Assembly (NCBI GenBank): GCA_963761705.1
Contig: CAVXHK010000004.1
Span: 186,001 to 250,000, forward strand
DNA length: 64,000 bases
Direction of reading: 5' to 3'
From: CAVVKW01 sp963761705
GTDB lineage: Bacteria; Verrucomicrobiota; Verrucomicrobiia; Chthoniobacterales; JAATET01
The position numbers and the translations under genes are program-made. Positions within the stretch are counted from its first letter, which is position 1. Every line of letters starts with the position of its first letter. Under the pieces are notes generated by a model that ran no database searches, was not told the DNA's origin, and worked only from the letters and a program-made list of their open reading frames with translations. Positions 7,319 through 16,269 of this stretch are shown piece after piece.

Positions 7319-8857
7319 GTGTGGGAGGCAGACGAGATCGAGCGGGATAACAAGCTCAATGGCGATTTCGTCGGGCTGGACCTCGTGCCGGAGCACTCGT
7401 GCGGGGACGCTCCGTGGCGGAATCTCATCATCGAGGGCGATAACTTCGACGCGCTGCGGCATCTCAAGATGTGCTTCGCCGGGCAGGTGAAGTGCATCTA
7501 CATCGACCCGCCCTACAACACCGGGAACCGCGACTTCGTCTATAATGACCGCTTCGTGGACCGGGAGGACTCGTGGCGGCACTCGAAGTGGTGCGAGTTC
7601 ATGTTCCAACGGCTCTCGCTCGCTCGCGAACTGCTCCGGCAGGACGGCGTAATCTTCGTGTCGATCGATGACAACGAAATGGCCGCGCTCTCGCTGCTTA
7701 TGAAGCGCGTGTTTGGGGAGGGGAATTTTGTGGCAAATATTATCTGGGAAAAATCTTACACAGCGAATCAAACCGCAAAGTTTGTATCGGACAATCACGA
7801 CTTCATCGTCGTTTACTGTGCTAATGCGGCTTCGTTCAAGATGGGACGTCTCCAACGGACAGATGAGCAGAAAGCAACTTTCAGAAATTCAGACAATGAT
7901 CCTCGTGGACCTTGGAAAGCTGAGAATCTCTCAGCGGGAAAGATTTATGCGGCTGGACAGTTTAAGATAGCCGGGCCCACGGGCAAGGAGTTCCTACCTC
8001 CAAAAGGACGTTATTGGCGGTGCAATGAAGACCAATACGAAAAGTGGTTGGAAGATGGGCGGATCACTTTTGGCTTGAAGGGCGATGGTCGGCCAATGCT
8101 CAAAAAATACCTCCATGAAATGAAGGACGAGCTTACACCGCGAACTTGGTGGCCTCATCAGGAAGTTAGTTCCAATAAGCAGGCGAGTATTGATCTTAAA
8201 AAGCTCCTTGGGGTTGATTCGGAGGTGTTTTCAACGCCTAAGCCTCTTGCTCTAGTGGATCGTATTCTGCGTTTGAGCACCGGCCCGGACGACCTCGTCC
8301 TCGACTTCTTCGCTGGCAGCGGGACGACGGGGCACGCGGTGTTAAAGTTGAACGCGGAGGACGGGGGTCGGCGGCGATTCATTTTGGTATCGAACACGGA
8401 GGCGACGGCGGACGAGCCGGAGAAGAACTTGTGCCGGGACGTGTGCGCGCGGCGGGTGGCGAACGTGATCGGCGGGTATGGGGACGTGCTGGGGACGGGT
8501 GGGGATTTTGCGTATTTGCGGACGCGGCGGGTGCCGGTCGGCAAGTTGTTGGAGATCGACCACGCGCAGGTGTGGCTGGCGCTGCAGTTGATGCACCGCG
8601 AGACGCTGGAGCCCTTCGCGGACGCGCCGTGGCTGTGGAGCGGAGACGAGGAGTCGGCGGTGGCTTACGTGCCGAGATTCCGGGCGGAGGATTTGCCGGC
8701 GCTGCGCCAGGCGGTGAAGCGGAGCGCGGCGGTGGCATTGTATTCGTGGCAGCCGGCCTTTCTGTCGCAGCGGGTGCGGGCGCGGAACGTGTCGCACCTG
8801 GCGATCCCGGAGACGTTGGCGCGGAGATTCGGGATGCGGACGGGAGGTGCGGCGTGA
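7319..8857 (+). CDS. Type III restriction-modification, DNA methyltransferase subunit (5' end frameshifted)
   Basis: Beta-class N6-adenine methyltransferase: the catalytic DPPYNTGN is at 63-70 and the SAM-binding FAGSGTT at 331-337, with a target-recognition region between them. It pairs with the helicase-nuclease gene that follows (GTGA overlap at 8854). The open frame begins with GTG at 7319, but the normal family N-terminus lies just upstream in another frame: ATG 7234 encodes MASEKYAHLSREQLIQVLEA and then RRAKFG, reaching a stop after 37 codons. Restoring the frame needs two extra bases (or one fewer) in the GTGTG at 7319-7323, giving FGRVWEADEIERD. So the first 28 conserved residues are disconnected. 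The stretch 7715-8270 is strikingly A/T-rich at third codon positions compared with its flanks, suggesting an imported specificity segment. Confidence 0.85.
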   Translation: MWEADEIERDNKLNGDFVGLDLVPEHSCGDAPWRNLIIEGDNFDALRHLKMCFAGQVKCIYIDPPYNTGNRDFVYNDRFVDREDSWRHSKWCEFMFQRLSLARELLRQDGVIFVSIDDNEMAALSLLMKRVFGEGNFVANIIWEKSYTANQTAKFVSDNHDFIVVYCANAASFKMGRLQRTDEQKATFRNSDNDPRGPWKAENLSAGKIYAAGQFKIAGPTGKEFLPPKGRYWRCNEDQYEKWLEDGRITFGLKGDGRPMLKKYLHEMKDELTPRTWWPHQEVSSNKQASIDLKKLLGVDSEVFSTPKPLALVDRILRLSTGPDDLVLDFFAGSGTTGHAVLKLNAEDGGRRRFILVSNTEATADEPEKNLCRDVCARRVANVIGGYGDVLGTGGDFAYLRTRRVPVGKLLEIDHAQVWLALQLMHRETLEPFADAPWLWSGDEESAVAYVPRFRAEDLPALRQAVKRSAAVALYSWQPAFLSQRVRARNVSHLAIPETLARRFGMRTGGAA

Positions 8858-11304
8858 GATTGGAGCCGAAACCCTTTCAGCAGGCCGCGATCGACAGCGG
8901 GCTGGAGATCTTCGGCGAGGCCAAGCGTCTGCTCGACGCAGCGAGCGGGGATGCGACCGGGCGGGCGGTGGCCATCGCGCACCACGGGGCGCTGCTCATC
9001 GAGGCGCCGACCGGGGCGGGCAAGACGCTGGTGGCCGGGCGGCTGGTGGAGAAATTCTCCGAGGGCGAGGACGTGGTGTGGTTCTGGTTCGCGCCCTTCA
9101 AGGGCGTGGTCGGGCAGACGGCCAGCGCGCTGCGAACCGACCTGCCGGGGCTGCGGCTGAGGGAGCTGACGGAGGATCGCAACGCGGGCGACAGCCGGGC
9201 GGGCGACGCGTGGGTGACGACCTGGCAGACGGTGGCAACGCGGGTGAAGGACCGGCGGAATGTTCACAAACCCGGCGAGCAGAATCTCACGGTCGAGGAG
9301 CTGGTCGAAGGGCTGCGGGCGCGCGGATTGCGGGTCGGCGTGGTGATCGACGAGGCGCACCATGGATTCTTCGGCAGGGGGACGGGGACGGCGGCGATGG
9401 AGTTTTATCGCCAGACGTTGCAGCCGGAATACACGCTGCTCATCACGGCGACGCCGGACGATGCGGATATCGAGCGTTTCCGGCAGGACATCAAGCTGGA
9501 GCGGCTGAACCGGGTGACGATCGGGCGGCGCGAGCCGGTGGACGAGGGATTGATCAAGGAGGGGATCAAGTGCGTGGCTTTCCTGGCGGCGGAGGGGCAG
9601 CGGGGTGCGGTCGATTTTGAGCAACTCGCGCTGAGCGAAGGGGCGAAGATGCACCGGCGGGTGCGCGAGGTCATCGCGGGGCTCGGCGTGAAGGTCCCGC
9701 CACTGCTCCTCGTGCAGGTCGAGTCCACGGCCGGGGCGAAGCGAGCGCGCGAGCGGCTGATCGCGGAGGGTTTTACCGACGAGCAGATCGCGACGCACAT
9801 CGCTGAAGAACCGGACGCGGGGCTGCTCTCGATCGCGAATGATCCGGAGCGGGAGGTGCTCATCTTCAAGATGGCGATTGCGCTGGGATTCGACGCGCCG
9901 CGAGCGGGCATTCTGGTGTCGATGCGGGCGGCGCGGGACGAGGATTTTGGGATTCAGCTCGTCGGGCGCATTCTGCGGGTGCATCGACTGCTCCAAGGGC
10001 GGGCGCGGGAGAAGACGCTGCCGGACATCCTGCGCAACGGATATGTCTTCCTCGCGGACGCGGAAGCGCAAACCGGCCTCGACAAGGCGGGACAGCGAAT
10101 CAATCGGCTGCAAACCGAATACGCGAAGGTGAGTCCGACGACGGCCATCGTCGTGATCGCGGGTCAGAAGCAGGTGCAGACCGTCGGGCCGGATGGGCAG
10201 ACGCATTTTCTGGAGTTGGAACCGCTGACGGCGGGCGGCGGGGTGGATTTCACCGGCGGGCTGGATGCAACGGTGACCGGCGTCGGGGAGGGGAGTCTCG
10301 TGGACTTGATCACGGGGGGCTTTTCGTTCGGGCCGGGCGGGGGGGCGGGGACCGGGAAGCCCGGTGAGAGCGGTCCGGCGACGGGCTACCGCTACGCGCT
10401 GCGGGCCGGAATGCCGAGGCGCTTCAAGACGCAGGTCGTCTCGCCTGACAATGTCGCGACGGAGGAGGAGTGCGCGCAGAAATTCATGGTCGGCGCACAG
10501 CAGATCCTGCAGGCGATGGTGGGCCGCATCCCGGTGCAAATGCGGACGCTCGATATTTTCACCCAGCAGCTCGAGCTGGGCCTCGTGCAGGCGGCGATGG
10601 ACCCCGACTATGCCGCTCGGCTGGCGAATGCGGCGCTGCTCCGGGGCGGGGTCTTCGATGCGCGGGAGCTGCGGCTCGCGTTGCTCGGGAAACTGCGGGC
10701 CACGCTCACTGAGATGAATTGTGACGCCGACGACGCGGCGAAGGTCGCGCATATGCTCAACGTGATTCTCGCCCGCTATCCGGAAGTCCTGAGCGAGTCG
10801 CAGCGCGAGGCACTGGCTCAGCATTTCGAGGTGATCGAAGCCGACGAGGAGCTGCCGGAAGCGCTCGAATGCGCGGAACCGCTGGCCTCATCGCGGCTCA
10901 ATGTCTATGGCGCGCTGCCGCCGGGACTGAACTCTTGGGAGCGGAATTTCGCGGGATTCCTTGACGGCGATCCGGCGGGTGTCGTCACGTGGTGGCACCG
11001 CAACGAGCCCCGCAAGGAGTGGAGCGTGCAGGTGCTATTGGCCGACGGGCGGCCGTTCTTTCCGGATTTCGTGATCGGGATCAACGGGAGGAAGACGGAG
11101 TTCGGGGCGTTGCTGGCCGATCCGAAGTATGGTTTCGAGACGACGGCGGAGACGCCGAAATCCGACGCGCGCCATCCGGCGTATGGCAAAGTCTTGATCC
11201 TCACGCGTAAAGGCCCGGACTGGCTGACGGTGCGCTACGACGCGGGGCAGAAACGGGCCGTGGCAGACAAGAAGTTCCTGCTGGCGGATGCGGCGGGGTA
11301 TTGA
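8854..11304 (+). CDS. Type III restriction enzyme, helicase-endonuclease subunit
   Basis: An 816-residue superfamily-2 helicase fused to a nuclease. Walker A is APTGAGKT at 51-58; the Walker B DEAH box VIDEAHH is near 164-170; motif III is LLITATP near 195; motif VI is QLVGRILRVHR near 370. Toward the C-terminus, PFFPDFVIGINGRK followed by FGALLADPKYG (about 733-760) fits a PD-(D/E)xK nuclease with the variant DPK. GTG at 8854 was chosen because it overlaps the modification gene's stop and places the first conserved residues (LEPKPFQQAAID) at the N-terminus. With the upstream gene it forms a type III system that cuts DNA bearing unmodified head-to-head sites. The frame is intact. Antisense frames here are composition artefacts. 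Confidence 0.88.
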   Translation: MRLEPKPFQQAAIDSGLEIFGEAKRLLDAASGDATGRAVAIAHHGALLIEAPTGAGKTLVAGRLVEKFSEGEDVVWFWFAPFKGVVGQTASALRTDLPGLRLRELTEDRNAGDSRAGDAWVTTWQTVATRVKDRRNVHKPGEQNLTVEELVEGLRARGLRVGVVIDEAHHGFFGRGTGTAAMEFYRQTLQPEYTLLITATPDDADIERFRQDIKLERLNRVTIGRREPVDEGLIKEGIKCVAFLAAEGQRGAVDFEQLALSEGAKMHRRVREVIAGLGVKVPPLLLVQVESTAGAKRARERLIAEGFTDEQIATHIAEEPDAGLLSIANDPEREVLIFKMAIALGFDAPRAGILVSMRAARDEDFGIQLVGRILRVHRLLQGRAREKTLPDILRNGYVFLADAEAQTGLDKAGQRINRLQTEYAKVSPTTAIVVIAGQKQVQTVGPDGQTHFLELEPLTAGGGVDFTGGLDATVTGVGEGSLVDLITGGFSFGPGGGAGTGKPGESGPATGYRYALRAGMPRRFKTQVVSPDNVATEEECAQKFMVGAQQILQAMVGRIPVQMRTLDIFTQQLELGLVQAAMDPDYAARLANAALLRGGVFDARELRLALLGKLRATLTEMNCDADDAAKVAHMLNVILARYPEVLSESQREALAQHFEVIEADEELPEALECAEPLASSRLNVYGALPPGLNSWERNFAGFLDGDPAGVVTWWHRNEPRKEWSVQVLLADGRPFFPDFVIGINGRKTEFGALLADPKYGFETTAETPKSDARHPAYGKVLILTRKGPDWLTVRYDAGQKRAVADKKFLLADAAGY

Positions 11305-11329
11305 AACGCCACCAGATCACTCTAATTCA

Positions 11330-12247
11330 ATGGCGATCCCGAAATACGATGAAATCACGCGCCCGCTGCTGGAATTGTTGGCGGACGGACAAGAGCACCA
11401 TCTTCGCGACCTGAGCGCGGCGATCGCGGATCGCTTCGAACTCACGCCGGACGAGCGGTCGGCGCTGCTGCCGAGCGGGCAATCGAATTACGTCCGCAAC
11501 CGCACGGGGTGGGCGAGTTTCCATTTGAAGCGGGCCGGGTTGATCGAGGCGACGCGCACGTCCACCGTGCGGATCACGGATGCCGGTAAACGATACCTCG
11601 CCACGAATCCGCCGAAGATCACTCGGGCGGTGCTCATGGAGTTCGAGCCCTTCCGGACTTACATCGAGCAGTTGCGCAAACCACCGGGTGGCGATGCCGC
11701 CGACGGGAAGCCGGAGACCGAGGAGACGAGTCCGCCCGAGGAGCGGATCGAGGAGGCCGATCGGGAATTGCGCGCCAATCTGTCGTCGGAATTGCTCGAG
11801 CACATGTTGAAGATGGATCCCTTCCGCTTCGAGCAGCTCGTCCTGGACCTGCTCTTTGCGATGGGCTACGGCGGCTCGCGGGAGGAGGCCGCGCAGCTGA
11901 CCAGGAAAACGGGAGACGAGGGAATCGACGGTGTGATCAACGAAGACCGGCTCGGGCTGGATGTGATTTACCTCCAAGCCAAGCGCTGGCAGGGGCCGGT
12001 TGGGCGGCGGGAGATCCAGAGCTTCGTCGGAGCTCTGGCGGGCCAGCAGGCGCACAAGGGCGTCTTCATCACGACGGGTGGGTTCGTCGCGAGCGCGGTG
12101 GAATACGCGCGGAGCGTGCCGCAGAAGGTGATCCTGATCGACGGACAGCGACTTGCAGAGCTGATGATCGAACACGACCTCGGCGTGACGACGACTCGCA
12201 CGATTCCGCTCAAGCGCATCGACTCGGATTATTTTGCGGAGGGGTGA
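11330..12247 (+). CDS. mrr: Mrr-type restriction endonuclease (type IV)
   Basis: A 305-residue Mrr family protein. The N-terminal 90 residues are the winged-helix Mrr_N domain (MAIPKYDEITRPLLELLADG opening, RTGWASFHLKRAGLIE near 58-73). The C-terminal half is the Mrr catalytic PD-(D/E)xK domain: LTRKTGDEGIDGVI (about 196-209) then DVIYLQAKRW (about 217-226), with the Asp and the QxK motif. A Glu/Pro-rich linker joins them. ATG 11330 lies 25 bases after the type III nuclease stop, so it is likely in the same transcript. Mrr enzymes cleave modified foreign DNA; carrying one beside a methyltransferase requires that it ignore the host mark. An earlier in-frame ATG at 11288 overlaps the previous gene and is less likely. 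Confidence 0.87.
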   Translation: MAIPKYDEITRPLLELLADGQEHHLRDLSAAIADRFELTPDERSALLPSGQSNYVRNRTGWASFHLKRAGLIEATRTSTVRITDAGKRYLATNPPKITRAVLMEFEPFRTYIEQLRKPPGGDAADGKPETEETSPPEERIEEADRELRANLSSELLEHMLKMDPFRFEQLVLDLLFAMGYGGSREEAAQLTRKTGDEGIDGVINEDRLGLDVIYLQAKRWQGPVGRREIQSFVGALAGQQAHKGVFITTGGFVASAVEYARSVPQKVILIDGQRLAELMIEHDLGVTTTRTIPLKRIDSDYFAEG

Positions 12248-12322
12248 TGAGGCTGGCAGACACAATCGCAACCCTCGACCTCGCCCACGGCGGTGGGACG
12301 GAGAAACCTTTACTGCCTAGCG

Positions 12323-13138
12323 ATGCTTGAAGTCGTCACTGCCGCGCGATTCGACAAACCGATGGGAGTCGGCAAAACGACTCCTGCCCTGGTGACCTGC
12401 GACCGAGAGGATGGCAGAGAGGTGGAGGTGGTCGTGAAATGGGCAAATGCCAGCGAAGCGGGAATCGGCGCTCTGCGACGGGAAGCGCTGGCAGCGTTAC
12501 TCGCGGCGGATCTCGACCTGCCGGTGCCGGAGCCGTTTCTGGTGGCGACCGAAGCCGAGTTTGCGGCAACAATCCCCGCGAGCGATGAGAAACGCCGGAT
12601 CGTGCGCGATCACGCGGCGAAGAGCGTGGGGATCAATTTCGGGTCGAAGCTTTTGCCGCCGGGATTCACGACCATTGGAGTGGATCGCGCTTTGAACCGG
12701 GCTCTCTTGCCGGTAGCAGCCGAGATTCTTGCCTTCGATGTCTTCCTCAATAACCCGGATCGCACGGTGTCGAATCCGAATTGCCAGTCGAACGGAAGAG
12801 AGTTGGCGATCTTCGACCATGAACTGGCGTTCGTCACCGAGGGGGTTCTCTTCTGGCGCCCGCCCTGGGAAGACGGGTCGATTGAATTCCCGGTCAGACA
12901 GCCGCCGGAGATCCGGCACGTCTTCCTTGAGGAAGTGCGGGGGACAAAGGTGGATTTCGACCGATTGGGCGGCGCGTTCGACGTAGTGACCGCGGAAAGG
13001 CTGGAGGCCTATCGGATAGCATTGCCGCCGCAATGGCTGGGAGTGGAAGATGCGGTTGCTCCGATCCTCGACTACATTGCAGCGTTGAAAGCCAACATCG
13101 ACAGCGCTATCAAAAACCTCGCACAAGCCCTCGCATGA
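12323..13138 (+). CDS. HipA-like serine/threonine kinase (HipA_2 type)
   Basis: A 271-residue minimal HipA-fold kinase lacking the HipA N-subdomain. Visible elements: the ATP-anchoring strand VEVVVKW with Lys 39, a Gly/Ser loop KSVGINFGSKLLPPG (100-114), the catalytic loop FDVFLNNPDRTVSNPN (138-153) with Asp-Arg and Asn, and the metal-binding IFDHE (163-167, equivalent to HipA DFD). ATG 12323 gives the family-like opening MLEVVTAARF; an ATG 30 bases upstream is also open. Its stop overlaps the next start (ATGA). HipA kinases phosphorylate translation factors or synthetases and cause growth arrest; substrate here is unknown. Together with the next two genes it forms a compact trio. Confidence 0.8.
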   Translation: MLEVVTAARFDKPMGVGKTTPALVTCDREDGREVEVVVKWANASEAGIGALRREALAALLAADLDLPVPEPFLVATEAEFAATIPASDEKRRIVRDHAAKSVGINFGSKLLPPGFTTIGVDRALNRALLPVAAEILAFDVFLNNPDRTVSNPNCQSNGRELAIFDHELAFVTEGVLFWRPPWEDGSIEFPVRQPPEIRHVFLEEVRGTKVDFDRLGGAFDVVTAERLEAYRIALPPQWLGVEDAVAPILDYIAALKANIDSAIKNLAQALA

Positions 13139-13989
13139 AAACTCCTTATTCCTACACCATTTTGCGCTACGTGCACGACGTCGCGACCGGGGAATTCGTC
13201 AATGTCGGCGTGGCGATTTATTCGAAGGAGGCTCGTTACGCGGGTGCCATGTGCCGGACGACGTATGGACGGGTGTCGAAGACTTTTCCGGGGGTGGATG
13301 GGGAGTCATTCCGTGGGCTGATGCGCTTCATCCAATCGCGAGTGGACGAAATTGGATTCGAATTGGCCGGCGAGCTTCCACTGAATGGCCTTCCTGATTC
13401 TGTTTTGGAAGTCGCTCATCGAGTTCTGCCTGCCGATGACAGCTCGCTCCAGTGGTCGCCGCCCGGCAGTGGATTGGCCGATGATCTTCCCGCTACCTTG
13501 GAGCGCTTGTTCGAGAGAATGGTGATGCGCTACGAGGATCGACCCCAGCAGGAGAGTCGTACCGACGATGCCGTGTGGCGCAAATTCCGCCGCACTCTCG
13601 AGAGTCGGCATTTGCTCCGCCACCTGGAATCCAAGACGATCTCCGTATCGGATGATGAGCTGGAGTTTCAGCATGCCTGGAAGAATGGAATCTGGCACTG
13701 CCTGGAGCCGATCTCCTTCGACCTCGCATCACCCGACAGCATCCGGGACAAGGCGCACCGGTGGTTGGGACAAGTTTCAAGCATCAAGGATTCTCCCGAG
13801 CTTTTCAAAATCTACCTATTGCTTGGGGAGCCACAGAGGGCGGAACTACGTCCGGCATTTGATCAGGCGATGAGTATTCTTGGCAAATTGCCGGTAAAAA
13901 ACGAAGTGGTGAGGGAGTCGGACGCCGCAAGCTTCTCCGAGGAGTTTGCCCGGGAAATCGAATCTCATGAGAAAGGATCGGGCGAGTGA
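13135..13989 (+). CDS. DUF3037 protein paired with HipA-like kinase
   Basis: A 284-residue soluble protein with the DUF3037 signature at its N-terminus: SYTILRYVHDVATGEFVNVG followed by VAIYSKEARYAG. The rest is mostly helical and acidic. ATG 13135 overlaps the kinase stop by four bases, so expression is coupled. DUF3037 genes are regularly adjacent to HipA_2-type kinases; whether the product is an antitoxin, an adaptor or a substrate is not known to me. The frame is intact and its base composition becomes slightly less GC-rich than the core genes, fitting an accessory origin. Confidence 0.75.
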   Translation: MKTPYSYTILRYVHDVATGEFVNVGVAIYSKEARYAGAMCRTTYGRVSKTFPGVDGESFRGLMRFIQSRVDEIGFELAGELPLNGLPDSVLEVAHRVLPADDSSLQWSPPGSGLADDLPATLERLFERMVMRYEDRPQQESRTDDAVWRKFRRTLESRHLLRHLESKTISVSDDELEFQHAWKNGIWHCLEPISFDLASPDSIRDKAHRWLGQVSSIKDSPELFKIYLLLGEPQRAELRPAFDQAMSILGKLPVKNEVVRESDAASFSEEFAREIESHEKGSGE

Positions 13990-14029
13990 CCTTTCGCCGA
14001 GCTTTTCGTTTCAAACAGGCAATCCCGGT

Positions 14030-14407
14030 ATGTTGAAAATCATTGCTGAATGGCTCGGCGGAGTGAAAGCACCGGCACCCGAAAGCCGCGTCTCCTTTCG
14101 AATCCGGTTGGACGATTTGGAGATCGGCGAATTAACGCGAGATGGAGCTGAATGGATTTTCCGTTACAGCGCCGAATTTCGAGCGCAGAGCGCGGTGAAA
14201 CCGATCATAGATTTTCCCCATGCCGATCAGGAATATCGTAGCGTCGACCTTTGGCCGTTCTTTCTGCTGCGCATCCCAAGTCCGGCGCAACCGGTCGTCC
14301 AGCGTCATCTGGCGAAAAACCAGATCTCCGAAGTGGATCAAGGCACGATGCTGCGGGAGTTTGGGCGCTGGTCCGTCGCGAATCCGTTCGTGCTCGAGCC
14401 GGCGTGA
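14030..14407 (+). CDS. Stand-alone HipA N-subdomain-like protein (HipS-like)
   Basis: A 125-residue protein that looks like the N-terminal subdomain of HipA without the kinase. After an opening helix, FRIRLDDLEIGELTRDGAEW (23-42) and IFRYSAEF (43-50) match the HipA N-domain pattern of a short name-tag strand, the GELTRDG turn and FRYxxEW/F; LWPFFLLRIPSP (74-85) matches the later FPFFxNLLPE segment. ATG 14030 is 41 bases after the DUF3037 stop; an in-frame ATG at 13967 overlaps it. In the HipBST system a separate N-subdomain (HipS) is the antitoxin of a minimal kinase (HipT). The same role is a fair inference for this gene. No HipB-type DNA-binding protein is present. Confidence 0.6.
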   Translation: MLKIIAEWLGGVKAPAPESRVSFRIRLDDLEIGELTRDGAEWIFRYSAEFRAQSAVKPIIDFPHADQEYRSVDLWPFFLLRIPSPAQPVVQRHLAKNQISEVDQGTMLREFGRWSVANPFVLEPA

Positions 14408-14514
14408 GGCGGGCAACTTCTTTACCTGCGAGCGGTTTCCACAGAATCCCACTATTGGGGTGATGTAGCGTGACGGACTCGAGTCCACCTCCCGGTAACT
14501 GACCTTCGACTGAA

Positions 14515-15439
14515 ATGAATCTTTGGTTCGGTGTCCTTCTGGTTGGGTGGCTCGTCTTCTTGACGGTCGTCGTTGCGATCTTTCGATTTGGCATTCACCG
14601 ACGCAAAGAACATCCGCCGGTCGAGTTTCAGCTCCTGCGAGAGCCGGGTGAGGGGCTGCGGATTCGGATCGCGAAGATGGGCGAGGATCTGCCGTTTCAG
14701 CTTCTCCTGAGTGGTTTTATCCCACTGATCGCGTTGTGGGCGGTGCTGGCGGCCTTCATTTGGCTGAATGTCACAAATCCGTGGCTGTTTCTTGGACCCG
14801 CGGCTCTGACTCTGATCGGAGCGGCGGCGATCTCTGGCCGATATTTTCTTAGAAAATTCACGGAGCGTCGTCATTGCCAGCTTGGCTACTTCGGGGAGCG
14901 GGAGGTCGGGGAGAAGTTGGCCCAGTTGATCGCGAGAGGGTTCCACGTCTTCCACGACGTGCCGGCGGAGGCGGGCGGGCGGAAGTTCAACATCGATCAC
15001 GTCGCGATTGGGCAGACCGGTGCTTTTGTGATCGAAACGAAAACGCGCCGGAAGCGGAAGACGGGATTGAAGGAGGGTCGAAAAGCCCACGAGGTGATCT
15101 TCGACGGTGGGAAACTGCTCTGGCCGACGGGGGATGATCGGGGTGCTTTGGCGCAGGCGGAGCGGAATGCGAAGTGGGTGGCGGAGTGGCTGCAAAAGAT
15201 GCTGGGTCGCGAAATCTCGGTCCTGCCGATGCTGGCGCTCCCCGGATGGTGGGTGATCCTGAAGGGGAAAGGTGCCACCTCAGAGTGTCCAAAACCCGAA
15301 GAACCTCCCCGGCGTGATCGAAAGCTAGCGGAAAACACCGCTAACGGATGCGGAGGTGGATCTGGTCCGGCGACAGCTCGCTGCCAGGTGCGTTCCTTGA
15401 GCGAATCCGAGGTGACGCGGGGGATTTCCCGGGAGGGGC

Positions 15440-15465
<26 letters not shown>
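14515..15465 (+). CDS. NERD-domain membrane protein with decayed C-terminus
   Basis: A 316-codon frame: two or three membrane segments (1-23, 63-85, 91-108) followed by a NERD nuclease-related domain. LGYFGEREVGEKLAQL (123-138), KFNIDHVAIG (157-166) and FVIETKT (171-177) supply the Asp and ExK residues of the fold. After PGWWVILKGKGA (about 245-256) the sequence turns into low-quality peptide. The expected ending is found one frame over: PQSVQNPKNLPGVIES from 15278, then a TAG, then LTDAEVDLVRRQLAARC near 15341-15391. So a frameshift near 15272 and a stop have broken the last 45 residues or so, and the printed frame runs 26 bases into tpiA. The nuclease core is intact. Role unknown; NERD proteins are common near defence genes. 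Confidence 0.72.
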
Positions 15466-16207
<742 letters not shown>

Positions 16208-16269
16208 GGGAGCTTTTTCGGCGGGGCGGCGGTTGGGGTGAAGAAGTGGGTGGAAAGGGCCTGACCGCC

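Noticed and set aside
6596..7855. A 419-codon minus-strand frame across the intergenic region and the start of mod
   Set aside because: It overlaps the Panacea start and the methyltransferase catalytic motif on the other strand and has no protein-like features.
8665..10824. A 719-codon open frame on the minus strand opposite the type III nuclease gene
   Set aside because: Arg/Pro/His-rich artefact of GC-rich codon positions; the plus strand carries a complete, motif-bearing helicase over the same bases.
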